Shown: positions 34,301 to 47,600 of the stretch, in pieces
How positions within the stretch are numbered: position 1 is the first letter of the stretch
Layout: the number at the start of each line of letters is the position of its first letter
Source of the DNA: Crotalaria pallida
Lineage: Eukaryota; Streptophyta; Magnoliopsida; Fabales; Fabaceae
Assembly: GCA_037953625.1 (NCBI GenBank)
Contig: CM075651.1
Location: 126,136,501 to 126,200,500, forward strand
Direction of reading: 5' to 3'
Length of the DNA stretch: 64,000 nt
Program-made: the position numbers and the translations under genes
The notes under the pieces: model-generated
What the model saw: only the letters and a program-made list of their open reading frames with translations
What the model was told of the DNA's origin: nothing
Databases searched by the model: none

Positions 34301-37300
34301 AACCAAAGAAGGCATGTTCGTCACATTGTCTATCCCTTCCCCCCACCTAATTTGGTAAATATGCAATTTGTATTTAGTCACCGCTTGCGAATACCCATAT
34401 TGATTAACATTATTACAGGTTCTGAGGCTATGTTTGCAGATCTTTGCTACTTCTCTGTTCGATCAGTTCAGGTGATGATGAATCATGTCTATGTTATAAC
34501 TATCTTGGCTTCCCTTTTCATTTCTTTTACTGTATTAGAATATTCTATACTAGCTAATATATTGATAAATCTGATGGTGGTTTGTTTGCAGCTTACATTT
34601 GTATTTCTTGTTTTGCCGTGCCTAATGTTGGGTTATTTGGGTCAAGCTGCATACCTTATGGAAAACCATGCTGATGCTGGTCAGGCCTTTTTTTCTTCTG
34701 TTCCGAGTAAGTGTTGGTATATATATGCTTCCATACTAGCGTTTAACATTCTCCACAGTGGCCTGTCTTTGCTCTTTACAGAATCTTTATGTAATACTGT
34801 TCCGTGTCTGCAGGTGGTGCATTCTGGCCAACTTTGCTCATTGCTAACATTGCTGCACTAATTGCAAGTCGGGCTATGACAACAGCCACATTTTCTTGTA
34901 TAAAACAGTCAACTGCACTTGGTTGTTTCCCTCGTCTTAAAATAATTCACACTTCTCGGAAATTTATGGGCCAGATCTATATCCCTGTCATAAACTGGTT
35001 TCTCTTGGCTGTTTCCCTGGTGTTTGTCTGCTCGATATCCAGCATTGATGAGATTGGAAATGCATATGGTAATGAATTTGTTTGATTTCTTTATTTTGAT
35101 CTCCACAGATAATTTGTCAAATTTATCAGCCACATTTACATATCACTTGTCAAACTGTAAATAATATCTCATTTTCAATGAGATCAACAACATAGAATAG
35201 GTTGCTTGAGAAAATTATGTTACTGTAATTACATGGAAAGGTGTTGAGCTCGTCTCCTGTTATTTCTCTTGGAACAAATACTAATTGTGGAGTTGTATCC
35301 TTGTATGAGAGGACCCAATTTACTTTGAGAAACTGTGTACTGACTACTGAGTGTATGAAAACAATTTTTGGAGTGAAGTTCTTTAAACACCAGCTTTATG
35401 CTCAGAAAATGGCATTCTGTGCATGTGCATGTGTGTGTATACTTCAACAGCTATAGATGGGATTCATAATTTTATTCCAAATGGATGTATCAAGCATTGC
35501 TTTATGATTTCGTTTCATCCATATATACCCCCACCTAGTGGGACAAAGGCTTGGTTGTTGTTGATATATCAAGCATTGTTTTGTTTTTTATTTGGGCATT
35601 TAAGTTCACGGGGAGGGGAAATTGCCCCATTCCAAGGTCAGGGCATGCTGTTTGTAATACTTCATAGATACCTGCCAGTGGAAGTTCACTGCCAGGAATT
35701 GAGCCCATGACCTATCTATCAATGTTGTTTGACACTGACTGTTGAGTTAACCCACATTGACTAAACATTACTGTTTAATTCAGGGAAAAGATTTCAAATT
35801 GAAGTTTGAATTTGTAAAATGAATGAATCAATAATAATCTGGTTCTGCTAGCTTATAGGGGAGGGTATTGAGGTTTCTTACTGAACTTGCCTTCATTATT
35901 AATTATTTAATACATACTACAAAAATGTATTTGTTTTCAGTTTGTTCCTTTATCCTTTTTCAGGCATCGCTGAGCTTGGGGTGATGATGATGACTACTAT
36001 TCTAGTAACTCTGGTTATGCTTCTTATATGGCAGATAAACATCATCATAGTGCTGAGCTTTGCGGTAGTCTTCTTGGGACTGGAGTTGATTTTCTTTTCA
36101 TCCGTTTTGTGGAGTGTGACAGATGGAAGTTGGATTATACTGGTCTTTGCTGTAATAATGTTTCTTATAATGTTTGTATGGAATTATGGAAGCAAGCTCA
36201 AGTATGAAACTGAAGTCAAGCAAAAAATGTCATCGGATTTGATGCGAGAGTTAGGCTGCAATCTTGGGACAATACGAGCTCCTGGGATTGGTTTACTCTA
36301 TAATGAGTTGGTCAAAGGAATTCCAGGAATCTTTGGGCATTTTCTAACCACACTTCCAGCAATACACTCCATGATCATATTTGTGAGTATCAAGTATGTT
36401 CCAGTCCCTGTGGTGCCTCAAAGTGAAAGATTCCTGTTCCGGAGAGTCTGCCAGAAAAGCTACCATATATTTAGGTGTATTGCCAGGTAACGTGCTCAAG
36501 TTTTTGTCTTTTGGGATATGTGTGTAGCTTGTACCCATATTAGATTAGTGGAGGTGTGAATCTTGAAATGTTGAATGGATTGTGAAAATAAGTCCAATAG
36601 ATTTACTTTTGGAAACATGTGCAGAAGCTTTACTTGAATTTGTTAGTGAATTGATATGGGAAATTTACAAAGAAGTGATTCTTGGTAAAATTATTCATAG
36701 TTCAGGAACATTTAATATGTGGTTTACTCATTAACTACTCTCACACCATTACAGTTGAATATTTGTTCATAAACTGGAAATATTCTTACCTAGATATCCT
36801 TTTTGTAGTTTTCCCCATAATATATACTATCCTTGTCATTGAAATGTTTTTTATTTCTTACAAGTCTGCTCTGAACTTTTTATGTGTCAACAGGTATGGT
36901 TACAAAGATGTTCGCAAAGAAAATCACCTGACTTTTGAACAGCTGCTTATGGAGAGCCTAGAGAAGTTTATACGGCGTGAGGCTCAGGAGAGGTCACTCG
37001 AGAGTGATGGGGATGAAGATTCTAATTCAGAGGATGAGTACTCTGGTTCTAGGGTTCTCATAGCTCCTAATGGGAGTGTTTACTCACTCGGCGTTCCTCT
37101 TCTGGCTGATTTTACGGAGACAAGCATTCCTGTTTTTGAAGCGAGCACATCAGAGGATGTGAACCCAGTGCTTGATGCAGAGCAGAGTCTTGAAAGGGAG
37201 TTATCTTTTATTCGCAAGGCTAAAGAATCCGGAGTTGTTTATCTTGTCGGTCATGGAGATATAAGGGCGAGGAAAGACTCTTGGTTTCTCAAGAAGCTGA

Positions 37301-37410
37301 TTATAAACTATTTTTATGCCTTTTTGAGAAAGAACTGCAGGAGGGGGATCGCGAATTTAAGCGTACCCCATTCACATCTGATGCAGGTTGGCATGACATA
37401 CATGGTTTGA
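31349..37410 (+). CDS. KUP/HAK/KT potassium transporter (KUP5-like)
   Basis: Ten coding exons: 31349-31591, 32460-32688, 32799-33047, 33239-33289, 33665-33925, 34419-34471, 34592-34706, 34814-35068, 35964-36486 and 36894-37410. All GT..AG and all phases close, giving 831 aa. It is a plasma- or endomembrane K+ transporter with about 12 membrane segments. The acidic N-terminus (residues 1-80) ends RIDSFDVEALEVPGAH. The family signature GVVFGDVGTSPLY is at 97-109, followed by GEGGTFALYSLICR, GGCILCATGSEAMFADLCYF, and the conserved C-terminal RYGYKDVRKENHLTFEQLL and NLSVPHSHLMQVGMTYMV. The long cytosolic tail and sequence are closest, from memory, to Arabidopsis KUP5. One odd residue: the usual GTSMV(I/M)(A/G)D motif has Asn (N232) where family members have Asp. 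Translation probably starts at the first of two adjacent ATGs; the frame extends upstream without an ATG. Intron 1 holds a SINE and intron 8 a LINE tail. Confidence 0.95.
32195..32366 (+). mobile_element. SINE copy in KUP intron 1
   Basis: Plus strand. It shares the head pattern of the 28633-28819 SINE: 'AAGTGTGGAAGGGACTGGG', 'GTCCCTTAAGCATGT', then a box B-like GGGTTCAATAC. The ends are approximate and a target duplication was not confirmed. Confidence 0.6.
35488..35583 (+). mobile_element. Short LINE 3' tail in KUP intron 8
   Basis: CCACCTAGTGGGACAAAGG followed by CTTGGTTGTTGTTG, the same 3' tail as the RTE-type fragment whose minus-strand end lies near 42340. The flanks repeat ATCAAGCATTG(C/T)TTT (about 35488-35503 and 35568-35583), a probable target duplication. 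It is a strongly 5'-truncated insertion or a SINE using that tail. Confidence 0.65.
35590..35760 (-). mobile_element. Possible SINE remnant
   Basis: On the minus strand, GGTCATGGGCTCAATTCC resembles an eroded RNA polymerase III box B context. No target duplication was found, so the assignment is weak. Confidence 0.3.
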
Positions 37411-38675
37411 CTATAAATTTTGTGCCCAAAATAAAACAAATGGCAGTTAACTTGGAGTTATAGTTTAATAGCAGTTAGTGGGTCTTGGAAAGGTCTCATT
37501 TTGAAGTGTGCAGTTTGTATCGTTTGCTCGAGATCTTCTGGATCCCCAAATTGCCAAATATCCTTCAAGCTCAGTGTTCTGATGTTCCTTATTGTTGTGG
37601 ACTTGCACTGTGGATGTATGGAATCGGGATAGGATGATAACAGAAGGAAATAGACATGTAAAATTAAAAAAACAAATATGCACACATTGTGGATATGTCA
37701 AGTTCCACTTTAATGTGATAAACACCAAGTTTTGTACAGTGGTATTTGACTGACCTTTGAATTTTTTCCTTTTATAATTGTTAGGATGAATTTCTTTGGT
37801 TTGCATTATTTGTTTGCCTGAATACCATCTTTTTATATAGGACATTTTAGTGATCGAACGTCAAATGGGATCATATTTTCTATCTGGAGGATTTCAGTTT
37901 TATGCATTCCCCCTTTTTTTTTTTTTTTGATAAGACTGTTATGTATTCCCTTGGCTTTTGATAGATTATAATTGGTCTGAAAGCTTTCCGATACTAGTTA
38001 GAAAATTGTGGGGAAAGTTAGGAGGAACCAGAATTCTTTTTGGCAAGGTCTGAAAGTGGTAATTGATTTCTAAACTACTTGTTAATTTATTGTTTATTCC
38101 ACTTGAACACATTTTTCCATTGAATGATAGGAGTCTTCATCCACAAACAAGTAAAGAAACTTTAAAAAAGGCAAGAAATTTATCTTTCTAGTTTCTTTCA
38201 GCAGTGCCGCTGCAGGGTTTATTATTTGCTAACATTTGAACCACTGTTTGGAATGCCAATATAATAGGAGTGCAAAATTTCAAGGGATCCATGAGAAGGA
38301 CTTGCATAGTCACGTGCCTATAGACATAACAAATCAAATGAACTCCATGAAAATAACATTTGAAGAATATTACAAAAACCTCTTACACTATTTTTTACTA
38401 AGATGAACTATTTGATTTGAAATATGGAGTACTCTGAAAAAATTGTGTTCACATTCTCTGGTCACATCGCATCAATTAGTTGATGGTGATCCCCATCTCT
38501 TAATGCTGTCTTTGATTACTATACATCCGATTTCTTAATAGTACTGATTTCTTTTCATCTTTCAAATGATCACCATAAGAACATAGGTTTGAAGTGCATA
38601 CTCCTGCCATGCTCTACCTAACCTAACAATCAGAACCAAGAGCTTCGTTTCTGTTGTGTTATTGTTCGCCTCGAT
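37411..38675. other. Convergent intergenic region between KUP and PAA1
   Basis: 1.27 kb shared by the 3' ends of two genes facing each other. It contains the probable 3' UTRs and a T-run at 37913-37928. No other gene is seen. Confidence 0.5.
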
Positions 38676-41600
38676 CTAAAATCTAATGTGGGTACTTAAT
38701 TTTTTGTTTTTGTGTGCTGGATCAGAATCCACGTGGATTTTGGTTCTCGGTGAAGTAGCATGTATCTGTTTCTGCTGTGAGGAAAATTTGAACCTCAAAA
38801 GTATTGAGTTAGTCATTACACCAATGGAACTCAACCCCATGAGAGCGCCTGCAATTGATGGAGTCAACATGGTCCCATTTACGGGAAATAACACTCCAGC
38901 TGCAATAGGAATCCCTACCTGTATAAATATATACAAGTATAATTACACCGTGACAGTTGAATAACGAGAAAACTAAATATTAACTTGAAAGATGATACAT
39001 GTTTTATACAGTTATTTTGGTGCATGCATGTAGAAATATGCAATGAGCAGTGCCAAGCGTAAAGCGGGCAAAGGATAACAGAAGTGCTGGTTGCATGAAA
39101 TGATGAAAAGCTTTTCTTTAGCAATGATATGGTATAATGGGTATAAGTTGTTACTTGTTAAGCAAACCACACTTCCGTGAAATTAGTTTAGACATTGATT
39201 GTATTCCACATTTTGAGATGGGAGTCGTATCCCTTCTAAAGAAAGGCTCTTTTATTCATCATCCTAATGTTATTACATCAACATCAATAATCAAGCCTTT
39301 ATCTCATTAGGGGGGATCAGCTACATGAATCAAATGACGTCATAATGGTTATCGTAAATCATGTCTTTAGATAAAACATTTATCTTCATATCTCTTTTAA
39401 TTGTTTCGCTTATGGTTTTTCTCGGCCTTTCCTTTACCTCTAGCACATGGAATAACGTCCATTTGGTCTACCCTCCTAGCCGGAGCTTCTATTGGTCTCC
39501 TTCACACATGCCCAAACTACCTAAGAAGGGATTCAACCATCTACCCTACAATAGGTGCAACCGCAACTCTTTCTTGATTACACTCATTCCTAAGCCGATC
39601 TTGTCTGATGTGCCCACTCATCCACCACAACATCCTCATGTCTACTACATGAAGTTTTTCTCTTGTTGGCATTTTGCTGTCCGACATTCGGTCCCATACA
39701 ACATTGCCGGTCTTAGTAAAACTTCCCTTTATGTTTGAGTGGTCCCTTTCTATCACATAACACACCCGAAATGCTCCTCAATTTCACCCACCCAGCTTAA
39801 ATCCTATGATTTACATCCCCTTTTATTTCCTCATCATGTTGTATGATAGACCCAAGGTACTTCAACTTCGAGACTTGCGGTATGACATGTTCTCCAATCT
39901 TCACCTTTAGGGTAGGGCGCCTCTTGCTAAATTTACACTACATATACTCCGTCTTACTTCGACTTAATCTGAAAACCATGTGTTTCTAAAGCTTGTGTCC
40001 ACATTTCTATCTTCTCATTTATTTCTTCCCTAGGGTCCTTGATAAAAACAATATCATCTGCGAAGAGCATGTATCGGGGCATTAGCTCTTAGATATACTC
40101 AGTAAACACATCTAGAACCAATGTAAAAAGGTAAGGGCTCAACGATGACCCTTGGTGTAGTCCTATAGTAATAGAAAAATTTTCTAAAACCTCACCTAGT
40201 GTTCTCATACTCGTCTTGATCCCATCATACATATCATCGTGATGTTATTAAGTGGAAAATATTGGAGTGAAATAAGCAAATGCAAAATACTTAGCTATAT
40301 ACCCCTTGTAACCCATTTTTTAATGTAACCGTGCAGATCAATTTCAGTATTGGGAAAGACGAACTTACAATGTTGTATATGAAAGCCCACCAAAGATTTT
40401 GTTTTACAGTATTCATGGTTAGCTTGCTAAGCTCCAAAGCATCAAGTAGCTGCATAAACATAAACAGATTAGTTACCTAATATTCATTCAATTATCTGAA
40501 TCAGCATTCAGAAAGAATTCCGAGAACCTTACATGTAATTGAGGCCAGGAGGACCAAACATGTAAATTAACCACTTTGAATCCACTGTTGAAGTCTCTTG
40601 GAGAAATATTAAACACTTATTTTTTGCACTTACACTTAATAGCTTATAGATGCTTCCAGAGCAGCTAGATCATAAAGAACCTTAACTGTAACTAACAGCA
40701 AGTTGACGCTAATTGTCTTTTGGCATACCAGCACATCTTACAAGCTTTATAAGCTAAAGCTACTACTTACCCTATTGATGTTCCACCCATATTTAAAAAG
40801 AATGCACATGCTGAATCAACATAAAAAATACCTATCTTTCAGCATTGAGGAAATTGTTTTTCTCATGCCATTTTCACAAACAGTAGATCTGTTTCAACCA
40901 TAAATTTTATAGTTGATAAAATATGTTTTTTTTTTGTGCAATAAGGGGTTGTTTGTTTTTTATTAAGATTGTGTTATTAGCTTCTTCTTTTTTTTTTTTT
41001 TCAAAAATACTCATAATCATAATCTAATGTGTTTGGTTACTAATGAAGATTATAATTTTAGATTACATTCTTGGAAAAATAATCAAAATCTAACATCTCC
41101 CTCATAAGAGCTGTAGATTATTTTTGGTAAGATTATTTTTTTAGACCCATGCAATTTTCCTATTCTACCCTTATCACTCCAACGACATTAACTACTCCCT
41201 TATCACTCCATACCCTTTTTTGTAATTTACTTAATAAAAATAATCTTCTTTACACTATCCAAACAAAACAGATTAGCTTAAAATCATTTTTCAGCTAAGA
41301 GACCCAAACATAAACAGATTATAATTTTAACATATTATAATCATAGATAAAAATAATCATAATCTAATTTTATCAGCTATGCCAAACACGTACTAAAATG
41401 GAAGAAAACAGGAGATAGCTATTCAAAAATATTAGGAAGTTTAAGCAATTTCAAAGAAAAAATTAAGACAAACAAATAGCAGTTACCTGTGAGAGCTGGT
41501 TGCGCATCAATACAATAGAAGATACCTCACTAGCAGCCCCAACACCTCCACCTAATGCAATACCAATATGTGAAGAAGCCAGGGCAGCCGCATCATTAAT

Positions 41601-44600
41601 ACCATCACCAACCATAGCTACAATGTTCTGATCCTTCTGTAGTTCCTTTATGAACTTGTTTTTCTCATCAGGTTTCACTCCAGATATCACCTGCAATTGG
41701 CAACAAACGCAAGACATCCAATAAACAAAATTTTTCTTTGCACCAAAACATTATTAGCTAGCAAAATATATTTTTGGCACATAAGGATTCAGACCAAAGC
41801 CATCTATCCAAGAACCTAAGCTGAAGTCCAGATATCCAGAAAAGACTGGGAATCAATTACTAAAACATCAGCCTACAGTCTCTGCACATTGAGAGAAAGG
41901 GTTTGATATGGTAAATTTAAATCAAATGACTGCTACAACAAATATTTCCAAGCTTGTAATGAACCAAATGCAAACCATGGGGCGGTCATGAAAATTGACA
42001 GTTGTAGCTTCTATCACAAAAAGTGAACTAGTAAAATTTGTGACCCATGAAGATTTTTACTATAACAAAATAAATATTAGTTGAGAAGAGAAAGTACCTG
42101 GGAAGAGGATAAGACATTCTAAAAAACAAAAGAGATAACTAAAATCTAAGTGACAAAACCATGCACTAAAGCATGTCAATCCCTCGCATGTCTAACCAAA
42201 GACACCACTAAATAGCCCAAAAGGAATGTCAAAAGAGCAACTCTTCCAACTGAAGTCTCAGGTCGAAAAGGAGTCGCCGAATATTCTACCTTTCTTTTCT
42301 AACCCAAATATATGAAAAACGACATAACAGATCATTACGACAACAACAACCAATCAACCAACCCTTTGTCCCACTAGGTGGAGTCGGCTACATGGATCAA
42401 ACGACGCCATAAAGATCTATCATAAATCATGCCATTTGATAAAGCATTTATCTCCATATCCTTCTTAATTGTTTCGCGTATGGTTTTTCTTGGCCTTCCT
42501 TTGCCTCTAGCACATGGAGTATTATTTATTTGGTCTACCCTCCTAATCGGGGCTTCTAGTGGTCTCCTCTACACATGCCCAAACCTAAGACGGGATTCAA
42601 TCATCTTTTCTACAATAGGTGCAACCCCACTCTTTCTCGAATACACTCATTCCTAAGCCAATCTTGTCTGGTGTGTCCACTCATCCAACCCAACATCCTC
42701 ATCCCTGCTACATGAAGTTTATTCTTTTGTTGGCATTTTGCCGCCCAACGTTTGGTCCCATACATCATTGCCGGAGTTATAGCAATACTGTAAAACTTCC
42801 CTTTTAAGTTGTATGATAGACCCAAGTTACTTAAACCTTGGGACATGTGCTATATTATGCTCTCCAATCTTCATCTCAAGGGTAGGGCTTATGAGCCTCT
42901 TGCTAAATTTATAACATAACAGAGCATTGCCATATAATTTTTGCTTCTTTACTAGCCAAGTCCTCTAAATTCATTGCTGAGCAATGCAAAAGAAAATATG
43001 TTTCCGAATTTGAATGTACACATGTTAGGAGACAAAGCAATAATTTGCTTCTAGAGCATGTCATTAGTGTTAATCTAATTAAGAATAGCAGTCCAAATAA
43101 AAAGCTTAGACCTTTGAGGGTCCTTTGGACTTCTAGATGGGATATCCGAAACAAATCTATTAGTATTAGGGAAGTGAGTCAAGGCGGAGAATAAGATTTA
43201 AAAGTGAACACACCCGGGGAATCAAGAACCCAAATTCTTGAATTAGTAACAGAAGTGTGACCAATATAGTAAATTAAGAACAGAAGAGACTCCAACTCAT
43301 TAGGCTTTCCATCATGCGAGTTTCTGAAAAAATGAAGGCTCCAAAAGAACTTATCCAAAGAGTATAATTGACAAACAAGGGCATTATGCAAGGAAGATAG
43401 ATGAGAGAGCCTAGGAAAAGTCTGGGACAAAGAAACAGAACCAACCCAAATATCTTCCCAAACTTAACGAATCATCACACAACTAAAAGGACAAAGGAGA
43501 ATTAAAAGAAGTTAAACCCTGAGAAATAAATTTCCAAGGACTAACATGGGTCAATTCACCACATGGTGTCCCATCCATTCAGGTGCAAACCATACTTATT
43601 TTGAATGACTTGATGCCATAAAGAAAATGGTTGTATAGGAAACCAGTCAAGCGCATGATGGCTCAATGCTGCTGAAGATCACATACAACTGGGAAATTTG
43701 GTCAAGTAGAACAAGCAGCCCCAGTTCTCAGCCGGTCTTCGATGGACTAACATCTTCAACATGATAATGACCTTACACTGTCATGTTCTTATCAATTATC
43801 CAAACATTTTGAGCATAGCACCAACATCAGTGCGTCGAAAACATTTTACCTTCTCTTTAGGAATTCCAACTAGAGATGCAACATACTCAGCTGCATTCCT
43901 TTTGTCTCCGGACAGCATGTATACATCAATATCTTGCTTAGACAATGTGTCTACAACGTGTCTTGCATCTTCCCTTATCTCATCTTCAAAATAAATTAAG
44001 CCAGCTAGTGTATCATCGACTCCAACATACACAACAGATTGGTTACTACACTCCTCCACTTCTTGATGGATACAGTTGTTAACTCCGTGCCTGCATAAAA
44101 GAAATGACCTGCTGATGGTTTGAACTTTATGAGGAAAAAAGAAGGGAAAATTCCGAATGAAGATAATATCTACTCCCTCTGTTCCTTAATATAAGATCCT
44201 TTTGGGAGATTTCACGTCCATTAAAAAAAATAGTTAGTATTGTTAGTAGCATTAGAAATGTAAATATTTGATATACTTTTTCAAAACTATCCCTATAATT
44301 ATTATTGAAACTCTAAAAAATGTTGAGTAAATAGAGATATTTATGGAAAGAAGTGATTAAATGCTTGAAAAGAGGAATGGGATCTTATATATAAGGATAA
44401 AAAAAAAAGTTTACAAAAGGATCTTTATATTAAGGGACAGAGGGAGTAGTTATTATAATACAATCAAAGCTATCCTTGCTTTGTAGTGAGTGGATGGGTC
44501 TAAAGGAAGTAAACACATTGATATGATTGCAATTGATTGAAAAAAATAATCCCTTTACAAATTAGTAAGAAATATTTTAAAAAAATTGAGATACATCATA

Positions 44601-47600
44601 TCTTTTATATCTTCAGACTATGATATGAATCAAATGAACGAGTACCTGCTGATCCATTCCCATGTACCAACAGAAACCTTTTTGTCATCAATGGTTGCAA
44701 CTGCACCAGATCCAGGTTCTTCTAGGAATGTTCCATCTGCTACCTGAAAATTTTGCTGTAAGGCATACACTGACAGTTGTATCTTCATCAATTTTAGGAC
44801 AAGAAGTTGATGCACTTGAAATATAAAATGCACTATGTGATGTGTGTTTTGCATGACACCTGAGTAGCTTTCAAGTTAGCCACCTAGCCCATTTGACCAA
44901 AAATAAGCTACTAGAGTTGTTTGGTTAGGGGGATTTTCTCAAAGCTACCTTAAAAGTTCTTATTTATAAGCTAATAGAAGTAGCTTATAATTTACCAGCT
45001 AGGAGGCTTTCCTCCTCGAAGCCTTGATTTACTTCCAGCCTTAACAAACCACCTCCATTCAACCCCCTCTCCAAATTTGCTTCACCCTGAGTGTGCTCTT
45101 TTCTCACTCAAACCTCCTCTCACTCAAACCTCCATATGCCAGTTCTTTTATGTCATATTACATGTATTAGCTAGCTGACCCACTAATTTTATCAAACATT
45201 TCCAATAATGACTGTAATAGGGTAGAAAAACACACAGTGTACACATGGACATATCCAAAAAAAGATAGCAAATCAATCACCAAAACAGTATAACAGATCA
45301 TGTAGTGTTTTAGTGTCAACAGTGAAAGGAGGAATTAAAGCAAAGACCTAAGAGACTAAGAACAAATATTCTAGAAAAAACTGAGCACCTTGGCATTACG
45401 ACAATTAAGTTCCTGAGCAGCATCCACAATTGCTTTTCCAACTGGATGTACTGAATTTGATTCTACTGCAGCTGCTAACCTCAGAACGTCGACATCAGAC
45501 CAAGTATGTTCACCAGTTTCGCTGCATTAAAAAAGCAGTAAATATAATGTATCATATATAATACACAATCTTAGTTACATAATTGCAACAAATAAATAAT
45601 ATAAAATCTAGAATACACACTATTTAACCTAGAAAAGTACAAAGACAATGCAGAGAAATAGAGAAATGTCATTCAATTGCATGAATAAACAGAGAACAGG
45701 ACAAGAGGTTAAAGTACTTCATACAAAAATTTACTTTGATGGCGAAATAATAGATTCTAAATATGGAGCTGAATCAAAATCTCCTATGATAGTGATCACA
45801 TAGACACATAGAATCCAAGCTCTGGAAGAAATGTAAAATTGCTTCAGGTGTAATTTGTGACTGCAAAGTGTCTGTCAAACACTGGAAATTCTACAGTTGT
45901 AGCAAACAATGAAGAGATTGAAGAGTTAACAGGTAAGACAAAATACAAGTAATAGCAGTAATATACAGGAATTTATATGTAATAATTAAGATATTGCATA
46001 ACTGGAAGAGAATATGGATATACTTGTATGGTGTTTTCAAGCAACCAAGACTAGCTTAGTATTTATTTATTTGAATAAAAAGACTTGACATGGCGAAAAG
46101 TTTGAAAATTCCAAATAATGAACACTTGTTTAAAATATTTACAAGGAGAAAAAAAATCATTTGATGTGATTCATGTGCTTAACATATTGTGGCAAAATCG
46201 GCTCAAGTAAACACACTTGGTGGTTACTGTTCCTTCATGGTATACATTACTATCAACAGTTCTTGTTTTTGGAGTTCTACAAAAAATTTACTGTCCGATG
46301 GGCGATGAGTATTTTACCTCATCAATGAACAAATTCACTTTTCTTTAATACACACTTTTAAATAGCCACATTGAGCTACTACTATCTTTCAAGACTTTGA
46401 TATATTGACAAGGTACCAGATGGAAGGTTTACATCCTTTAATTCATTATCACGTGTTAAGTTATTAACAATATAAGAACAACTTCTCTCATTTTTATTCA
46501 TTGTTAAACCTGATTCTATACTGATAGCAAAATAGATATCATCTTGTGTAGATGAAAGCCTAGAGAAAGTCAGCACCTTCAGAACAAAATATTTCCAAAT
46601 GAGATGCGAGGAAATTTCTCGCCCTACATTACCTTGAATTTGCATTTTGTCTGTATGTAGGAGTGACAATCTTTGTCACAACAGGTCTACCAACAGTAAG
46701 GGTCCCTGTTTTGTCAAACACAACGGTGTTTACCATGGCAAACTTTTCTAGAATGTTTCCACCACGCAAAAGTAATCCTCTTGTAGCCCCCAAAGAAGTG
46801 CCAACCTGTTAAAAAACACAAAGTTGTACAAGAAGGCTTAGTTAAAACAGAAAAATATCTAAGGTGGTGATAGATGTGGTCTATATGAAGATGCTACCAG
46901 CACAGCAGTGGGTGTGGCTAACCCGAGTGCACATGGACAAGCAATAACCTGCATCAATAAACAAGCATTACTACCAGAACAGATATGAGTCTTCCATCGA
47001 AGTATTATTTGAAACGTGAAAGCTAAAAATAGATGTGTTCTCTTTTCTAATTCTAGAAAAGAAAAAAAAGAAAGAGAAAGAGCAGCAAGGTTGTGGTTCG
47101 AAATGAACTTGGCCTTCCAAAGCCACTCATCTACATAAAATTAATCAGCTTGTTGGTCTAAAAGCTACTCTTGAGCTTGATAGAACTCTAGAATTAAACA
47201 GAATAACAACAATGATTGCTGTCCCAGAGTTCTAGGAACTCCTACAGAGATATTCTCTGCCCAGAAAACTACCAAATACACACTTCACGATTGTCTATTC
47301 TCCACAACACATTAAATACTAAAATACATAGTAACTCCCTAGTAACTGCTCCTAAAAATACATAACCGTTCCTAAATACATAACCGTTCCTAATTAACTA
47401 CCCCTACTGTTCTGCCTTTACTATCCTGCTTCTACAAATCTGTCATGTGGCAGATTTCTATCATAAACTCTTCTAACTGGAAAATAACTTCCGGATCTGA
47501 GAAGGTTCCCATCATTTCCCACCACTAGAAGATCAGCCTTGTCCTCAAGGCTAAGTGTATGGACTTGACTCTTCGAGATGGATTCCTTTGCCCAAGTTGC

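Noticed and set aside
44880..45180. Possible MITE in PAA1 intron 12
   Set aside because: Some AGCTTAT/ATAAGCT inverted words, but no definable ends or target duplication.
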